From the NCBI GenBank assembly GCA_022821275.1, contig JAJEDY010000060.1:1-64000 (forward strand): DNA of 64,000 nt. The letters are read 5' to 3'. The notes below the pieces were generated by a model. The model was not told the origin of the DNA. It saw only the letters and a list, made by a program, of their open reading frames with translations, and did not search any database. A program made the position numbers and the translations under genes. Below, piece after piece: positions 44,133-51,101 of the stretch (position 1 is the stretch's first letter; every line of letters starts with the position of its first letter). Source of the DNA: Candidatus Latescibacterota bacterium. Its GTDB lineage: Bacteria; Latescibacterota; UBA2968.

Positions 44133-44237
44133 ATGATACAGAATGCTTTGTTCCTTGCCTATGTTGATAAACTGAAGTATTTTTTAGGAAAAGACTCAAA
44201 AAACCAGAGAGCAATTAAGATTATTATTAAGGAATAA
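44133..44237 (+). CDS. Possible 34-residue leader ORF before the toxin-antitoxin pair
   Basis: ATG 44133 with TGAGG 4-5 bp upstream reads MIQNALFLAYVDKLKYFLG and on to a basic tail ending IIKE, stopping 4 bp before the antitoxin ATG. Lysine-rich, with no recognised domain. It could be a leader peptide, a remnant gene end, or chance. Confidence 0.35.
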   Translation: MIQNALFLAYVDKLKYFLGKDSKNQRAIKIIIKE

Positions 44238-44241
44238 AAAA

Positions 44242-44532
44242 ATGAAACAAACCACGCTTAAAATGCAGTTTCATCTTCCAATAAAAAACATCTCTAAAAA
44301 GCATCAAACGGCAGCGAAAAAAAAGGCAAAAGCAGCCTTTGTGCTTGAACTCCTCCGACAAGGGGCCATCAGTGCTGGCAGAGCCGCAAAACTCCTCAAT
44401 ATTTCTCGATGGGAACTTTCAGAGTTAATGGATGAAGCTGGCATCTCTCCTTTTGATGACAGCCTCACCGCAGAAGACTTAGCGGCTGAAGTCAATAGTG
44501 CGCTACAGGCTTTCGAGAAACCCACACCATGA
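44242..44532 (+). CDS. UPF0175-family antitoxin (HTH)
   Basis: 96 residues. The N-terminus is basic, followed by the UPF0175 helix-turn-helix core AAFVLELLRQGAISAGRAAKLLNISRWE (split here across residues 30-57) and an acidic C-terminus. The family encodes predicted antitoxins, almost always paired with DUF3368 PIN-domain genes, as seen here. AAGGA precedes ATG 44242. The stop overlaps the toxin ATG (ATGA). It probably represses its own operon and neutralises the toxin through the C-terminal acidic tail; both are family-level inferences. Confidence 0.85.
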   Translation: MKQTTLKMQFHLPIKNISKKHQTAAKKKAKAAFVLELLRQGAISAGRAAKLLNISRWELSELMDEAGISPFDDSLTAEDLAAEVNSALQAFEKPTP

Positions 44533-45017
44533 AGGTTGTAGCAAACAGTACCCCATTGATTGAACTCTCAAAAATTAAGCGGTTGGATCTACTTCGAGAT
44601 GTATATGGCTCAATCATCATTCCAGAAGAAGTGTACACCGAAGTAGTCATTGATGGGGCTGGAAAACCTGGGGCGGCAGCGGTGAAAGAAGCCCAGTGGA
44701 TTCTCTGTAGGTCGGTGATAGACAAAAATCAAGTCCTGATACTTCACAACCGCACACTGCTTGATTTAGGCGAATGTGGAGCTATTGTGCTTGCACAAGA
44801 AATTGATGCAGAACAAGTGATTATTGACGACCGCGTTGCACGGCGTGTGGCAATTGCTCGGGGATTGCCTATTATCGGTACAATCGGTGTTCTGCTTGTT
44901 GCCAAAACCCGCCACATCATTCCCGATGTCAAATCTATACTCGATAATCTTCGGGACCATGGTACGCGAATTAGCCAAAGACTCTATCGCCAAACACTTA
45001 CAAATGCAGGAGAATAA
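44529..45017 (+). CDS. DUF3368 PIN-domain toxin
   Basis: 162 residues. The PIN/DUF3368 pattern begins [20 protein letters not shown], then an acidic Glu in the [12 protein letters not shown] helix, [11 protein letters not shown], and [27 protein letters not shown], which carries the conserved Asp pair. PIN toxins are metal-dependent ribonucleases; DUF3368 members are predicted rather than proven. It overlaps the antitoxin start and ends 19 bp before the dehydratase gene. The pair sits between a PhyH gene and an IlvD/Edd-ModBC unit, and may have been inserted there. Confidence 0.85.
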   Translation: MKVVANSTPLIELSKIKRLDLLRDVYGSIIIPEEVYTEVVIDGAGKPGAAAVKEAQWILCRSVIDKNQVLILHNRTLLDLGECGAIVLAQEIDAEQVIIDDRVARRVAIARGLPIIGTIGVLLVAKTRHIIPDVKSILDNLRDHGTRISQRLYRQTLTNAGE

Positions 45018-45036
45018 AAACCAAAAAGGAGCATTG

Positions 45037-46824
45037 ATGCGGAAGGATTATTCGGAAGTCAAAGGTCAACTGCGGAGTCAAGAGTGGTTCAACAACCCGC
45101 ACAACATGGGCATGACAGCCGTTTATGTCGAACGCTACATGAATTATGGCTGGACGCGCGAAGAACTCCAATCGGGCAAACCCGTTATCGGCATCGCGCA
45201 AACGGGTGGTGACCTCACCCCCTGCAATCGCATTCACGTCGAATTGGTCGATCGCGTCAAAGCCGGTATTCGCGACAACGGCGGCATACCCTTTGAATTT
45301 CCCGTTCACCCCATTGCCGAACAGGGCAAACGGCCCACGGCTGCCCTCGACCGCAACCTCGCCTACCTCGGACTGGTCGAAATCCTGCACGGCTATCCCA
45401 TCGACGGCGTCGTCCTCACCACCGGATGCGACAAAACCACACCCGCCTGCATCATGGCGGCCTGCACCATGAACCTGCCCGCCATCGTCCTCTCTGGCGG
45501 TCCCATGCTCGATGGACACTGGCGCGGTCGCCTGGCCGGATCGGGCACCGTTGTATGGGAAGCCCGCGAACGCTACGCGGCTGGTGAAATCGACTACGAT
45601 GGATTCATGGATATCGTCACATCATCCTCGCCCAGTGTGGGCCACTGCAACACAATGGGAACCGCCCTATCCATGAACGCATTGGCCGAAGCACTTGGAT
45701 TATCGCTTACCGGATGTGCGGCCATCCCCGCCCCCTATCGCGCCCGCAAGCAAATGGCCTATCGCACGGGTCTGCGCATCGTCGATATGGTCAAAGAGGA
45801 TCTCACCCCCGACAAGGTCCTCACGCCAGAAGCCTTCCAAAACGCCATTGTCGTCAACTCGGCGCTCGGCGGTTCGACCAATGCACCGGTACACATCACC
45901 GCCATGGCGCGACACATGGGGCTGGAACTGCCGGCAAAAGACTGGCAAAACCATGGACACCACATCCCCCTGCTCGTCAACTGTCAGCCCGCAGGCGAAT
46001 ACCTCGGCGAAGCCTTTTATCGCGCCGGTGGCGTGCCCGCCGTCATGGCCGAACTCGTCAAAGCCGACAAACTCCACACGCATTGCCAGACCGTCACTGG
46101 CAAAACCATAGGCGAAAATCTCAAAAACATCGCCATTGAAGACGCGCGCGTCATCAAGCCCTATGACCAACCCTTAAAAGAAAACGCCGGATTCATTGTA
46201 CTCAGCGGCAACCTCTTTGAAGCCGGCTTGCTCAAAACCTCTGTGATCGGCGACGACTTTCGCAAAAAATATCTCCAGCGCGAAGGCGATCCAAACGCCT
46301 GGGAAGGCACGGCAGTGGTCTTCGATGGTCCCGAAGATTATCACCACCGCATCAATGACCCCGATTTGCCCATCGACGAAAATGCCATTCTCTTCATACG
46401 CTATTGCGGCCCCGTGGGCTACCCCGGCTCAGCCGAAGTCGTCAACATGCTCCCGCCCGACCGCCTCGTGCAGGCTGGCATTTCCGAACTGCCCTGCATC
46501 GGCGATGGGCGTCAAAGCGGCACCTCTGCCAGCCCGTCCATACTCAACGCCTCGCCCGAAGCCACAGTGGGCGGAGGCCTTGCCTTTCTCAAAACAGGTG
46601 ACCGCGTGCGCATTGACCTCAACACATGCACGGCCAATGTCCTCGTCAGTGAACGGGAACTCGTCCAGCGCAAAAAGGACTGGAAACAACCCGATCTGGT
46701 CCACCAGACACCCTGGCAGGAAATCTATCGCCACAATGTGGGACAACTCGCCGATGGCGCATGTTTAGAACTGGCCGTTAAATACCAGAATGTGCGCGAC
46801 AACACCCCTCGTCACTCGCATTAA
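45037..46824 (+). CDS. IlvD/Edd-family dehydratase (sugar-acid dehydratase-like)
   Basis: 595 residues from ATG 45037, chosen because AAAAAGGAGC lies just before it; a longer frame to 44824 overlaps the toxin gene. Fe-S ligands are in [12 protein letters not shown] and [38 protein letters not shown] and [20 protein letters not shown] are family signatures. Length and the [22 protein letters not shown] segment match the arabinonate/xylonate/galactonate dehydratase branch rather than IlvD itself. It would make a 2-keto-3-deoxy sugar acid from a sugar acid. The following genes are modBC. The precise substrate cannot be read from sequence. Confidence 0.85.
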   Translation: MRKDYSEVKGQLRSQEWFNNPHNMGMTAVYVERYMNYGWTREELQSGKPVIGIAQTGGDLTPCNRIHVELVDRVKAGIRDNGGIPFEFPVHPIAEQGKRPTAALDRNLAYLGLVEILHGYPIDGVVLTTGCDKTTPACIMAACTMNLPAIVLSGGPMLDGHWRGRLAGSGTVVWEARERYAAGEIDYDGFMDIVTSSSPSVGHCNTMGTALSMNALAEALGLSLTGCAAIPAPYRARKQMAYRTGLRIVDMVKEDLTPDKVLTPEAFQNAIVVNSALGGSTNAPVHITAMARHMGLELPAKDWQNHGHHIPLLVNCQPAGEYLGEAFYRAGGVPAVMAELVKADKLHTHCQTVTGKTIGENLKNIAIEDARVIKPYDQPLKENAGFIVLSGNLFEAGLLKTSVIGDDFRKKYLQREGDPNAWEGTAVVFDGPEDYHHRINDPDLPIDENAILFIRYCGPVGYPGSAEVVNMLPPDRLVQAGISELPCIGDGRQSGTSASPSILNASPEATVGGGLAFLKTGDRVRIDLNTCTANVLVSERELVQRKKDWKQPDLVHQTPWQEIYRHNVGQLADGACLELAVKYQNVRDNTPRHSH

Positions 46825-46835
46825 ACATACTGCCC

Positions 46836-47516
46836 GTGATATTCCCGACGCCCGAAGAATACACCGTTCTCGTCCTATCGCTTAAAGTGGGTCTGCTCTG
46901 CGTGGTAATAAGCCTGCCCTTTGCCGTATTGTTGGGATGGGTACTGGCGCGCAAAAACTTTCGGGGCAAACTCATCCTAGACGGTCTGTGTCACCTGCCC
47001 CTTGTATTGCCGCCTGTCGTTGTCGGGTATCTGCTCCTCCTCCTGTTGGGACGCCGGGGTTTTCTGGGCCAAATTTTGAGCGACTGGTTCGGCGTGCAGG
47101 TCGCATTTACCTGGCGCGGTGCCGTATTAGCCGCCGCTGTAGTGGGTTTTCCACTCATGTTGAGAGCCGTTCGCCTCGCCATAGAAAGTGTTGACCCCCG
47201 CCTTGAGCGTGCGGCCCGCACCCTGGGTGCCAATCCGCTTCGCGCCTTTTTCTCCATAACGCTGCGCCTTGCCACCCCGGGTGTACTCGTTGGATCTCTC
47301 CTCACATTTGCCCGTAGCCTTGGCGAATTTGGCGCCACCATCACCTTTGTCTCCAATATCGCTGGCGAAACCCGCACCCTCCCACTCGCCATTTTCACGT
47401 ACATCAACCAGCCCGACGGCGAAGCCGCTGCCGCACGCCTCGTCTTACTCTCCATCATCCTATCTCTGGGCGCGCTTATCGCCAGTGAGGCCATCGCCCG
47501 CAAAATGAAAAATTAA
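46836..47516 (+). CDS. modB: Molybdate ABC transporter permease ModB
   Basis: 226 residues, five to six membrane helices. The cytoplasmic EAA loop (AARTLGANPLRAFFSITLRLATPGV), which docks to ModC, is clear, and GEFGATITFVSNIAGETRTLPLAI is the ModB/CysU-type motif. GTG 46836 starts 11 bp after the dehydratase stop. modA (the periplasmic binding protein) is not found upstream as expected. ModB forms the channel for molybdate or tungstate. Confidence 0.93.
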   Translation: MIFPTPEEYTVLVLSLKVGLLCVVISLPFAVLLGWVLARKNFRGKLILDGLCHLPLVLPPVVVGYLLLLLLGRRGFLGQILSDWFGVQVAFTWRGAVLAAAVVGFPLMLRAVRLAIESVDPRLERAARTLGANPLRAFFSITLRLATPGVLVGSLLTFARSLGEFGATITFVSNIAGETRTLPLAIFTYINQPDGEAAAARLVLLSIILSLGALIASEAIARKMKN

Positions 47517-47521
47517 ACACC

Positions 47522-48583
47522 ATGCTCACCCTCTGCGTACACAGACAACTCGCTGAATTTAACCTCGAAATCGATGTGACATGTGCCTATCCCGTCACCG
47601 CGATATTTGGGCCTTCGGGCTGCGGCAAAACCACCCTCTTAAATCTCATAAGCGGCCTCATGCGGCCCGATAGTGGCCAAATCAGCATTGATGATACGAT
47701 TCTCTTTCACGCAGAAAAAGGCATTGACCTGCCACCGGAAAAACGACGCATAGGCCATGTATTTCAAGACGACTTGCTTTTTCCACACCTGACCGTGCGC
47801 CAGAATCTCCTGTATGGGTATCAATTTCTCGCACCATCAGAGCGCAAATTTCATCCCGATACCATTATCGACCTGCTCGAATTAAACACCTTGCTCGACC
47901 GCAATCCAAATCTCCTATCAGGTGGTGAACGCCAGCGTGTCGCCCTGGGACGAGCCATCCTGACCTCTCCCAGACTCCTCGTCATGGATGAACCCCTGAC
48001 CGCGCTCGATCAAGAACTCAAAGACCGCATCATGCCCTATCTGCGCCACATTCGCACGGATCTGGGCATCCCCATGCTCTACGTCAGTCACGCAATTGGT
48101 GAAATTCTACAACTGACCGGACAGGTCATTGTGCTCAACCGCGGACAAGTACTCGCACATGGAGACTTCTTTTCCATCGCACACCAGCCCAAAATTCTGC
48201 CCTTGCTCGAAGCGCACGGTTTTGAAAATGTCCTGCCCGTTGAAGTCATCGCATCCAATCGCGTGCAATACAACAATCAGACCCTCCACATCCCCCCCTG
48301 TGATCGCGCACCGGGTACGCATATCTTTATAGGTATCCGGGCAAACGACATCATTTTATGCCAACAACGACCTGCTGGTTTAAGCATTCGCAATGCCCTT
48401 CCTGGACGGATTCTCGACATCGTTGAAACGCATGGCCGACGCCTCGTTTACATCGACGTGGGCAAACGCCTCGCCGCTGAAGTCACGCCCGAAGCGATAC
48501 GCGAATTGGCTTTAACAATCGGCGACCCTGTAATTTGCCTGATAAAAACACACGCCATTCGCATAGGTCCAGATGTCTCTTGA
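47522..48583 (+). CDS. modC: Molybdate ABC transporter ATPase ModC
   Basis: 353 residues. Walker A FGPSGCGKTTLL, signature LSGGERQRVALGRAIL, Walker B LLVMDEPLTALDQ. The last 130 residues form a TOBE/Mop-type domain (RPAGLSIRNALPGRILDIVE) that binds molybdate and lets ModC sense oxyanion level. It starts 5 bp after modB. The Mo supply complements moaD/moaE at 16.7-17.5 kb. No binding-protein gene adjoins. Confidence 0.93.
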   Translation: MLTLCVHRQLAEFNLEIDVTCAYPVTAIFGPSGCGKTTLLNLISGLMRPDSGQISIDDTILFHAEKGIDLPPEKRRIGHVFQDDLLFPHLTVRQNLLYGYQFLAPSERKFHPDTIIDLLELNTLLDRNPNLLSGGERQRVALGRAILTSPRLLVMDEPLTALDQELKDRIMPYLRHIRTDLGIPMLYVSHAIGEILQLTGQVIVLNRGQVLAHGDFFSIAHQPKILPLLEAHGFENVLPVEVIASNRVQYNNQTLHIPPCDRAPGTHIFIGIRANDIILCQQRPAGLSIRNALPGRILDIVETHGRRLVYIDVGKRLAAEVTPEAIRELALTIGDPVICLIKTHAIRIGPDVS

Positions 48584-49039
48584 GACCTGCACTATCTCCC
48601 AAAAAAAATCAAAATTTCTGAAACCCATTTACAACTTGCGCTGTCTATTTATGTGACATTGGGGAGATTTTTTTATTCCTTTTCGTTCCAAAGTGCATCC
48701 AAAGGTATGTAATAGTGAAGATGAAATTTGCAAAAAATTCCGATTTCTTCCTTGACGTAATGAAGTTCTCTAACTATCTTTTTCAAGCTAAACATTGTTG
48801 TTGCAATCCATCAACCTCAAACTGGGAATCCATCGTGTATATCCGTAAACCCGCACCACAGGGCTGAGTCTCCTGGAAAGACATCCAGGGTAACACCTTT
48901 ACACGAGAAACTTTTGTGTTCAACTCACCATTGTTGCCTTTAACCGTCCAATCCAGGATAGCTCGCAATTTGAATTGCACGCGCTTTTATTGCGCCTGGG
49001 GAGGACTATATGGCTTGTTGAATGCACCAAAAAAACACT

Positions 49040-49064
49040 GCCATCCTCACCGGATGGCTTTTTT
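49040..49064 (+). terminator. First of two stacked hairpins
   Basis: GCCATCC, loop TCACC, GGATGGC and six Ts. Confidence 0.8.
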
Positions 49065-49104
49065 AATGGCCACAGCGCAAAACGAGACGCGGTGGCCATT
49101 TTTT
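49065..49104 (+). terminator. Second stacked hairpin
   Basis: AATGGCCAC (49065-49073) pairs with GTGGCCATT (49092-49100), followed by TTTT and, at 49111, AGGAGG. Confidence 0.7.
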
Positions 49105-49198
49105 GTGAAAGGAGGCACTGTGATTATTTGACAAACGATTGGTAAGCAAAAGATCTGGCTCACATTTCTCACCCTTCATCAGAGAAAGGAGATCTGAT

Positions 49199-49303
49199 AT
49201 GATGCCAGTAGAAATAGAAAGGCCCTCACGCGAGTCTTTGGCGGGACGACGTGAGGACCCCAGATCACACCGACAAGTACATGCGGTGTTCCGCATAATT
49301 TAG
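49199..49303 (+). CDS. Small ORF with strong ribosome site, function unknown
   Basis: 34 residues: MMPVEIERPSRESLAGRRED, then a basic tail with RSHRQVHAVFRII. AAAGGAG stands 7-8 bp before the first of two adjoining ATGs, far better than chance. Arg-rich, no hydrophobic helix. It lies upstream of a 65-residue membrane protein and an ECF sigma factor on the same strand. It may be a regulatory peptide or a leader, or spurious. Confidence 0.45.
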   Translation: MMPVEIERPSRESLAGRREDPRSHRQVHAVFRII

Positions 49304-49354
49304 GACAAATTTCCGATAACTGCAAATGGAATCATAAACTTGTGGAGAAAGTAA

Positions 49355-49552
49355 ATGCAAACATGGAAGGATGTATTTCGCAGAAAAGAGGAATTGCAAA
49401 ATCTGAAAAACATCGGATTCTGCTTTCTGATTGTCGCTGCCCTCATCACGGGTTCTTATGCCCTGACTGGGTTGCGCGACATTTTTCGGGTCTCGCTTGC
49501 GGAGCCTACCGAGTGGGCAATCACCGCAACGCCTGACGATATTGACGAGTAG
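49355..49552 (+). CDS. Small single-pass membrane protein upstream of an ECF sigma factor
   Basis: 65 residues. A charged N-terminal segment (MQTWKDVFRRKEELQNLKN) precedes one transmembrane helix (IGFCFLIVAALITGSYAL, about 20-38) and a polar exterior tail ending DDIDE. GTGGAGAAAG precedes ATG 49355. It starts 29 bp before the stop of nothing else and 30 bp ahead of the sigma-factor gene, so it is probably co-transcribed with it. Small membrane proteins next to ECF sigma genes are often anti-sigma factors, though these usually follow the sigma gene and carry a cytoplasmic binding domain. The cytoplasmic part here is short. Role unknown. Confidence 0.65.
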   Translation: MQTWKDVFRRKEELQNLKNIGFCFLIVAALITGSYALTGLRDIFRVSLAEPTEWAITATPDDIDE

Positions 49553-49581
49553 ATTGATAACCCTTCACCAGAGGATTAACC

Positions 49582-50163
49582 ATGCAGTACGCAGAAGAGC
49601 GAGATCTGGTGCGTCGCACATTAAATGGCGATGCCGGGGCTTTCAACAGCCTTTACAAACGCCACCACGCCCGGATTCTCGCCACATTAATTGGACGAAC
49701 CAGAAATCGACACGATGCTGAAGATTTGATGCAGGTGACTTTCTTGCGCGCCTATCGCGGTTTGTCCGGGTTTCGCGGGGAAGCTGCGTTTTCGACATGG
49801 CTGATGCAAATTGCCCTGAATGTGTGTACCACGCACCTGCGATCCAAACAAGCCCGTAGATCGTGGCAACAGACCATTGAAGATCCACAACTCGGTTATC
49901 GAGATACCTGGGAGCCAGCCAATACAGAGCGTCCCGACGATGCATTATCTCGAAAAGAATGCCGCGAGATGCTCGAAGAAAGCATAGCAGAACTGCCGCA
50001 GCGATATCGCCATGCCGTGAGATTGCGCTATGTACAGGATCGATCTTATGCAGAAATTGCCAGGGAACTCGGCGTCCCGATGGGCACCCTGAAAACCTGG
50101 CTTCATCGCGCGCGACACCAGTTGCAAGAATCTCTTAATGACACGGAACTTGCGGCAATGTAA
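49582..50163 (+). CDS. ECF-type RNA polymerase sigma factor
   Basis: 193 residues. Region 2 (residues 8-78: FNSLYKRHHARILATLIG, AEDLMQVTFLRAYRGLSGFRGEAAFSTWLMQIALN) and region 4 (about 130-185: LPQRYRHAVRLRYVQDRSYAEIARELGVPMGTLKTWLHRAR) are both complete, with a short linker, so it is a group IV sigma. It would direct RNA polymerase to a stress or envelope regulon. AGAGGA precedes ATG 49582. No recognised anti-sigma gene follows; the preceding 65-residue membrane protein is the only candidate. Confidence 0.92.
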   Translation: MQYAEERDLVRRTLNGDAGAFNSLYKRHHARILATLIGRTRNRHDAEDLMQVTFLRAYRGLSGFRGEAAFSTWLMQIALNVCTTHLRSKQARRSWQQTIEDPQLGYRDTWEPANTERPDDALSRKECREMLEESIAELPQRYRHAVRLRYVQDRSYAEIARELGVPMGTLKTWLHRARHQLQESLNDTELAAM

Positions 50164-50228
50164 AACGTCTTACAACGTGTTATCGCAATAGCTGTTAAAT
50201 TTTAACAACCAAAGGAGAAATTCATTTT

Positions 50229-50444
50229 ATGCACTGCGACATTTGCGGGTGCGAAAACGCGTACATCCACAAAATCAACCGCATGTATGGCAAGGGGAAA
50301 CACACCGTCACCATTCGCAATATTCCCCTCGCGATATGTTCGACCTGTGATGAACGCTATTTTGCGCCCCGCATACTCGACAACGCCGAACAACTGAGTC
50401 CAGACACAAAAGTCAAACATTCAGAATCGACCTGTCTCGTATAA
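50229..50444 (+). CDS. YgiT-type zinc finger protein, copy 1
   Basis: 71 residues with Cys3-x-x-Cys6 and Cys37-x-x-Cys40 (MHCDICG; AICSTCDERYF), the zinc-finger fold of MqsA/YgiT N-termini. It lacks the DNA-binding HTH half of MqsA. A second copy (50812-51033) is almost identical through residue 45, so the two arose by tandem duplication. AAAGGAG stands 12 bp before ATG 50229. A strong terminator follows, so this copy is separate from the permease unit downstream. Some such short proteins are antitoxin-like partners of DUF4258 toxins, but no toxin is present. Role unknown. Confidence 0.85.
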   Translation: MHCDICGCENAYIHKINRMYGKGKHTVTIRNIPLAICSTCDERYFAPRILDNAEQLSPDTKVKHSESTCLV

Positions 50445-50456
50445 ACAAGCAGCTTA

Positions 50457-50492
50457 AAAAAAGCCGCCGGAACCACTATCGGCGGCTTTTTT
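50457..50492 (+). terminator. Terminator after YgiT copy 1
   Basis: AAAAAAGCCGCCG pairs with CGGCGGCTTTTTT over a 10-nt loop (50470-50479). Confidence 0.92.
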
Positions 50493-50502
50493 GTGTTCAT
50501 TT

Positions 50503-50532
50503 TCGGACACTACTGTATCAAAATCGGACACT
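50503..50532 (+). promoter_or_regulatory. Tandem sites, possible enhancer-binding protein (UAS) sites
   Basis: TCGGACACT occurs at 50503-50511 and again at 50524-50532, exactly 21 bp apart (two helical turns). The second copy belongs to the palindrome GGACA-CT-TGTCC. The pair lies about 165-190 bp upstream of a sigma-54 promoter, the usual distance for activator sites. Confidence 0.6.
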
Positions 50533-50694
50533 TGTCCCTGTAATTAAACTTAGATGAAGCCAGCTATTTTTTATTTACGCCAGTATCCAAATTTTTTCAA
50601 AAAAAATTAAGCGTTTTATTTTCAACATGTTATGAATACAAAAAAGGGATCAGTCAGCAAAAAAGTGCCCAAATTATTGACCGATAAAAAAATT

Positions 50695-50709
50695 TGGCAC
50701 GATTTTTGT
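50695..50709 (+). promoter_or_regulatory. Sigma-54 promoter (-24/-12)
   Basis: TGGCACG-ATTT-TTGT matches the consensus TGGCACG-N4-TTGC at every fixed position except the last C. The GG and G(T) elements are exactly 12 bp apart. The transcript would begin near 50720, 90 bp before YgiT copy 2, and run into the permease gene. Confidence 0.78.
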
Positions 50710-50811
50710 TGTATTCAAATGCAAAATCAATTTGCGTCTGGTCATACTCGCGGTGGCGTAAAATGTTGAACAGATATTGCAACCGCGCCATTTTAACAAT
50801 CTGAGGACATC

Positions 50812-51033
50812 ATGCACTGCGACATATGCGGCCGTGAAAATGCGTACATCCACAAACTTGACCGCACGTATGGCAAGGGGAAACATACCATTACCATTCG
50901 CAATATTTCCCTCGCGATATGTTCGACCTGTGATGAACGCTATTTTGCGTCCCCCATACCCGACAACGCTGAGCAACTGAGCCCAGTGCTACACACTGAG
51001 GCCGAATATTCAGAAGCGATGTATCTCGTCTAA
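50812..51033 (+). CDS. YgiT-type zinc finger protein, copy 2 (upstream of permease)
   Basis: 73 residues, near-identical to copy 1 through residue 45 (MHCDICGRENAYIHKLDRTY; same CxxC pairs at 3/6 and 37/40) but with a diverged tail (VLHTEAEYSEAMYLV). GAGGACATC precedes ATG 50812. It is the first gene behind the sigma-54 promoter and lies 68 bp before the FtsX-type permease, so it is probably a co-expressed zinc-binding regulator or partner. No toxin gene is adjacent. Confidence 0.85.
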   Translation: MHCDICGRENAYIHKLDRTYGKGKHTITIRNISLAICSTCDERYFASPIPDNAEQLSPVLHTEAEYSEAMYLV

Positions 51034-51101
51034 AGACGTAGAAGGTTATCGATAGCATCTATCGGTGGCTTTAAGGAGTCCAATTTTCAAAGGAGGTTCT
51101 C

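Larger units (their letters stand above)
48584..49198. other. 615-bp region with hairpins and no confident gene
   Basis: ATCTCCC (48594-48600) can pair with GGGAGAT (48662-48668), which is followed by a T-run, a possible modC terminator. At 48783-48980 (minus strand) a 65-residue GTG frame reads like ordinary protein (LRAILDWTVKGNNGELNTKV...) but has no ribosome site; I rate it about 0.3. On the plus strand GGGGAGGA precedes a three-codon ORF (49010-49021, Met-Ala-Cys), then come two stacked hairpins (49040-49104) and AGGAGGC with another minimal ORF (GTG ATT ATT TGA, 49123-49131 and stop). Confidence 0.5.

Noticed and set aside
44242-45017. Insertion sequence ends around the toxin-antitoxin pair
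   Set aside because: No terminal inverted repeats or target duplications were found by eye.
44824-45036. Upstream extension of the dehydratase frame
   Set aside because: It overlaps the toxin gene in another frame; ATG 45037 has AAGGAG before it.
48916-49131. 71-codon plus-strand frame
   Set aside because: It runs through both stacked hairpins and ends in WPFFVKGGTVII encoded by hairpin sequence; no ribosome site at its start.
50229-51033. MqsRA or HigBA toxin-antitoxin reading of the YgiT genes
   Set aside because: No toxin ORF adjoins either copy and the proteins lack the HTH half of MqsA.
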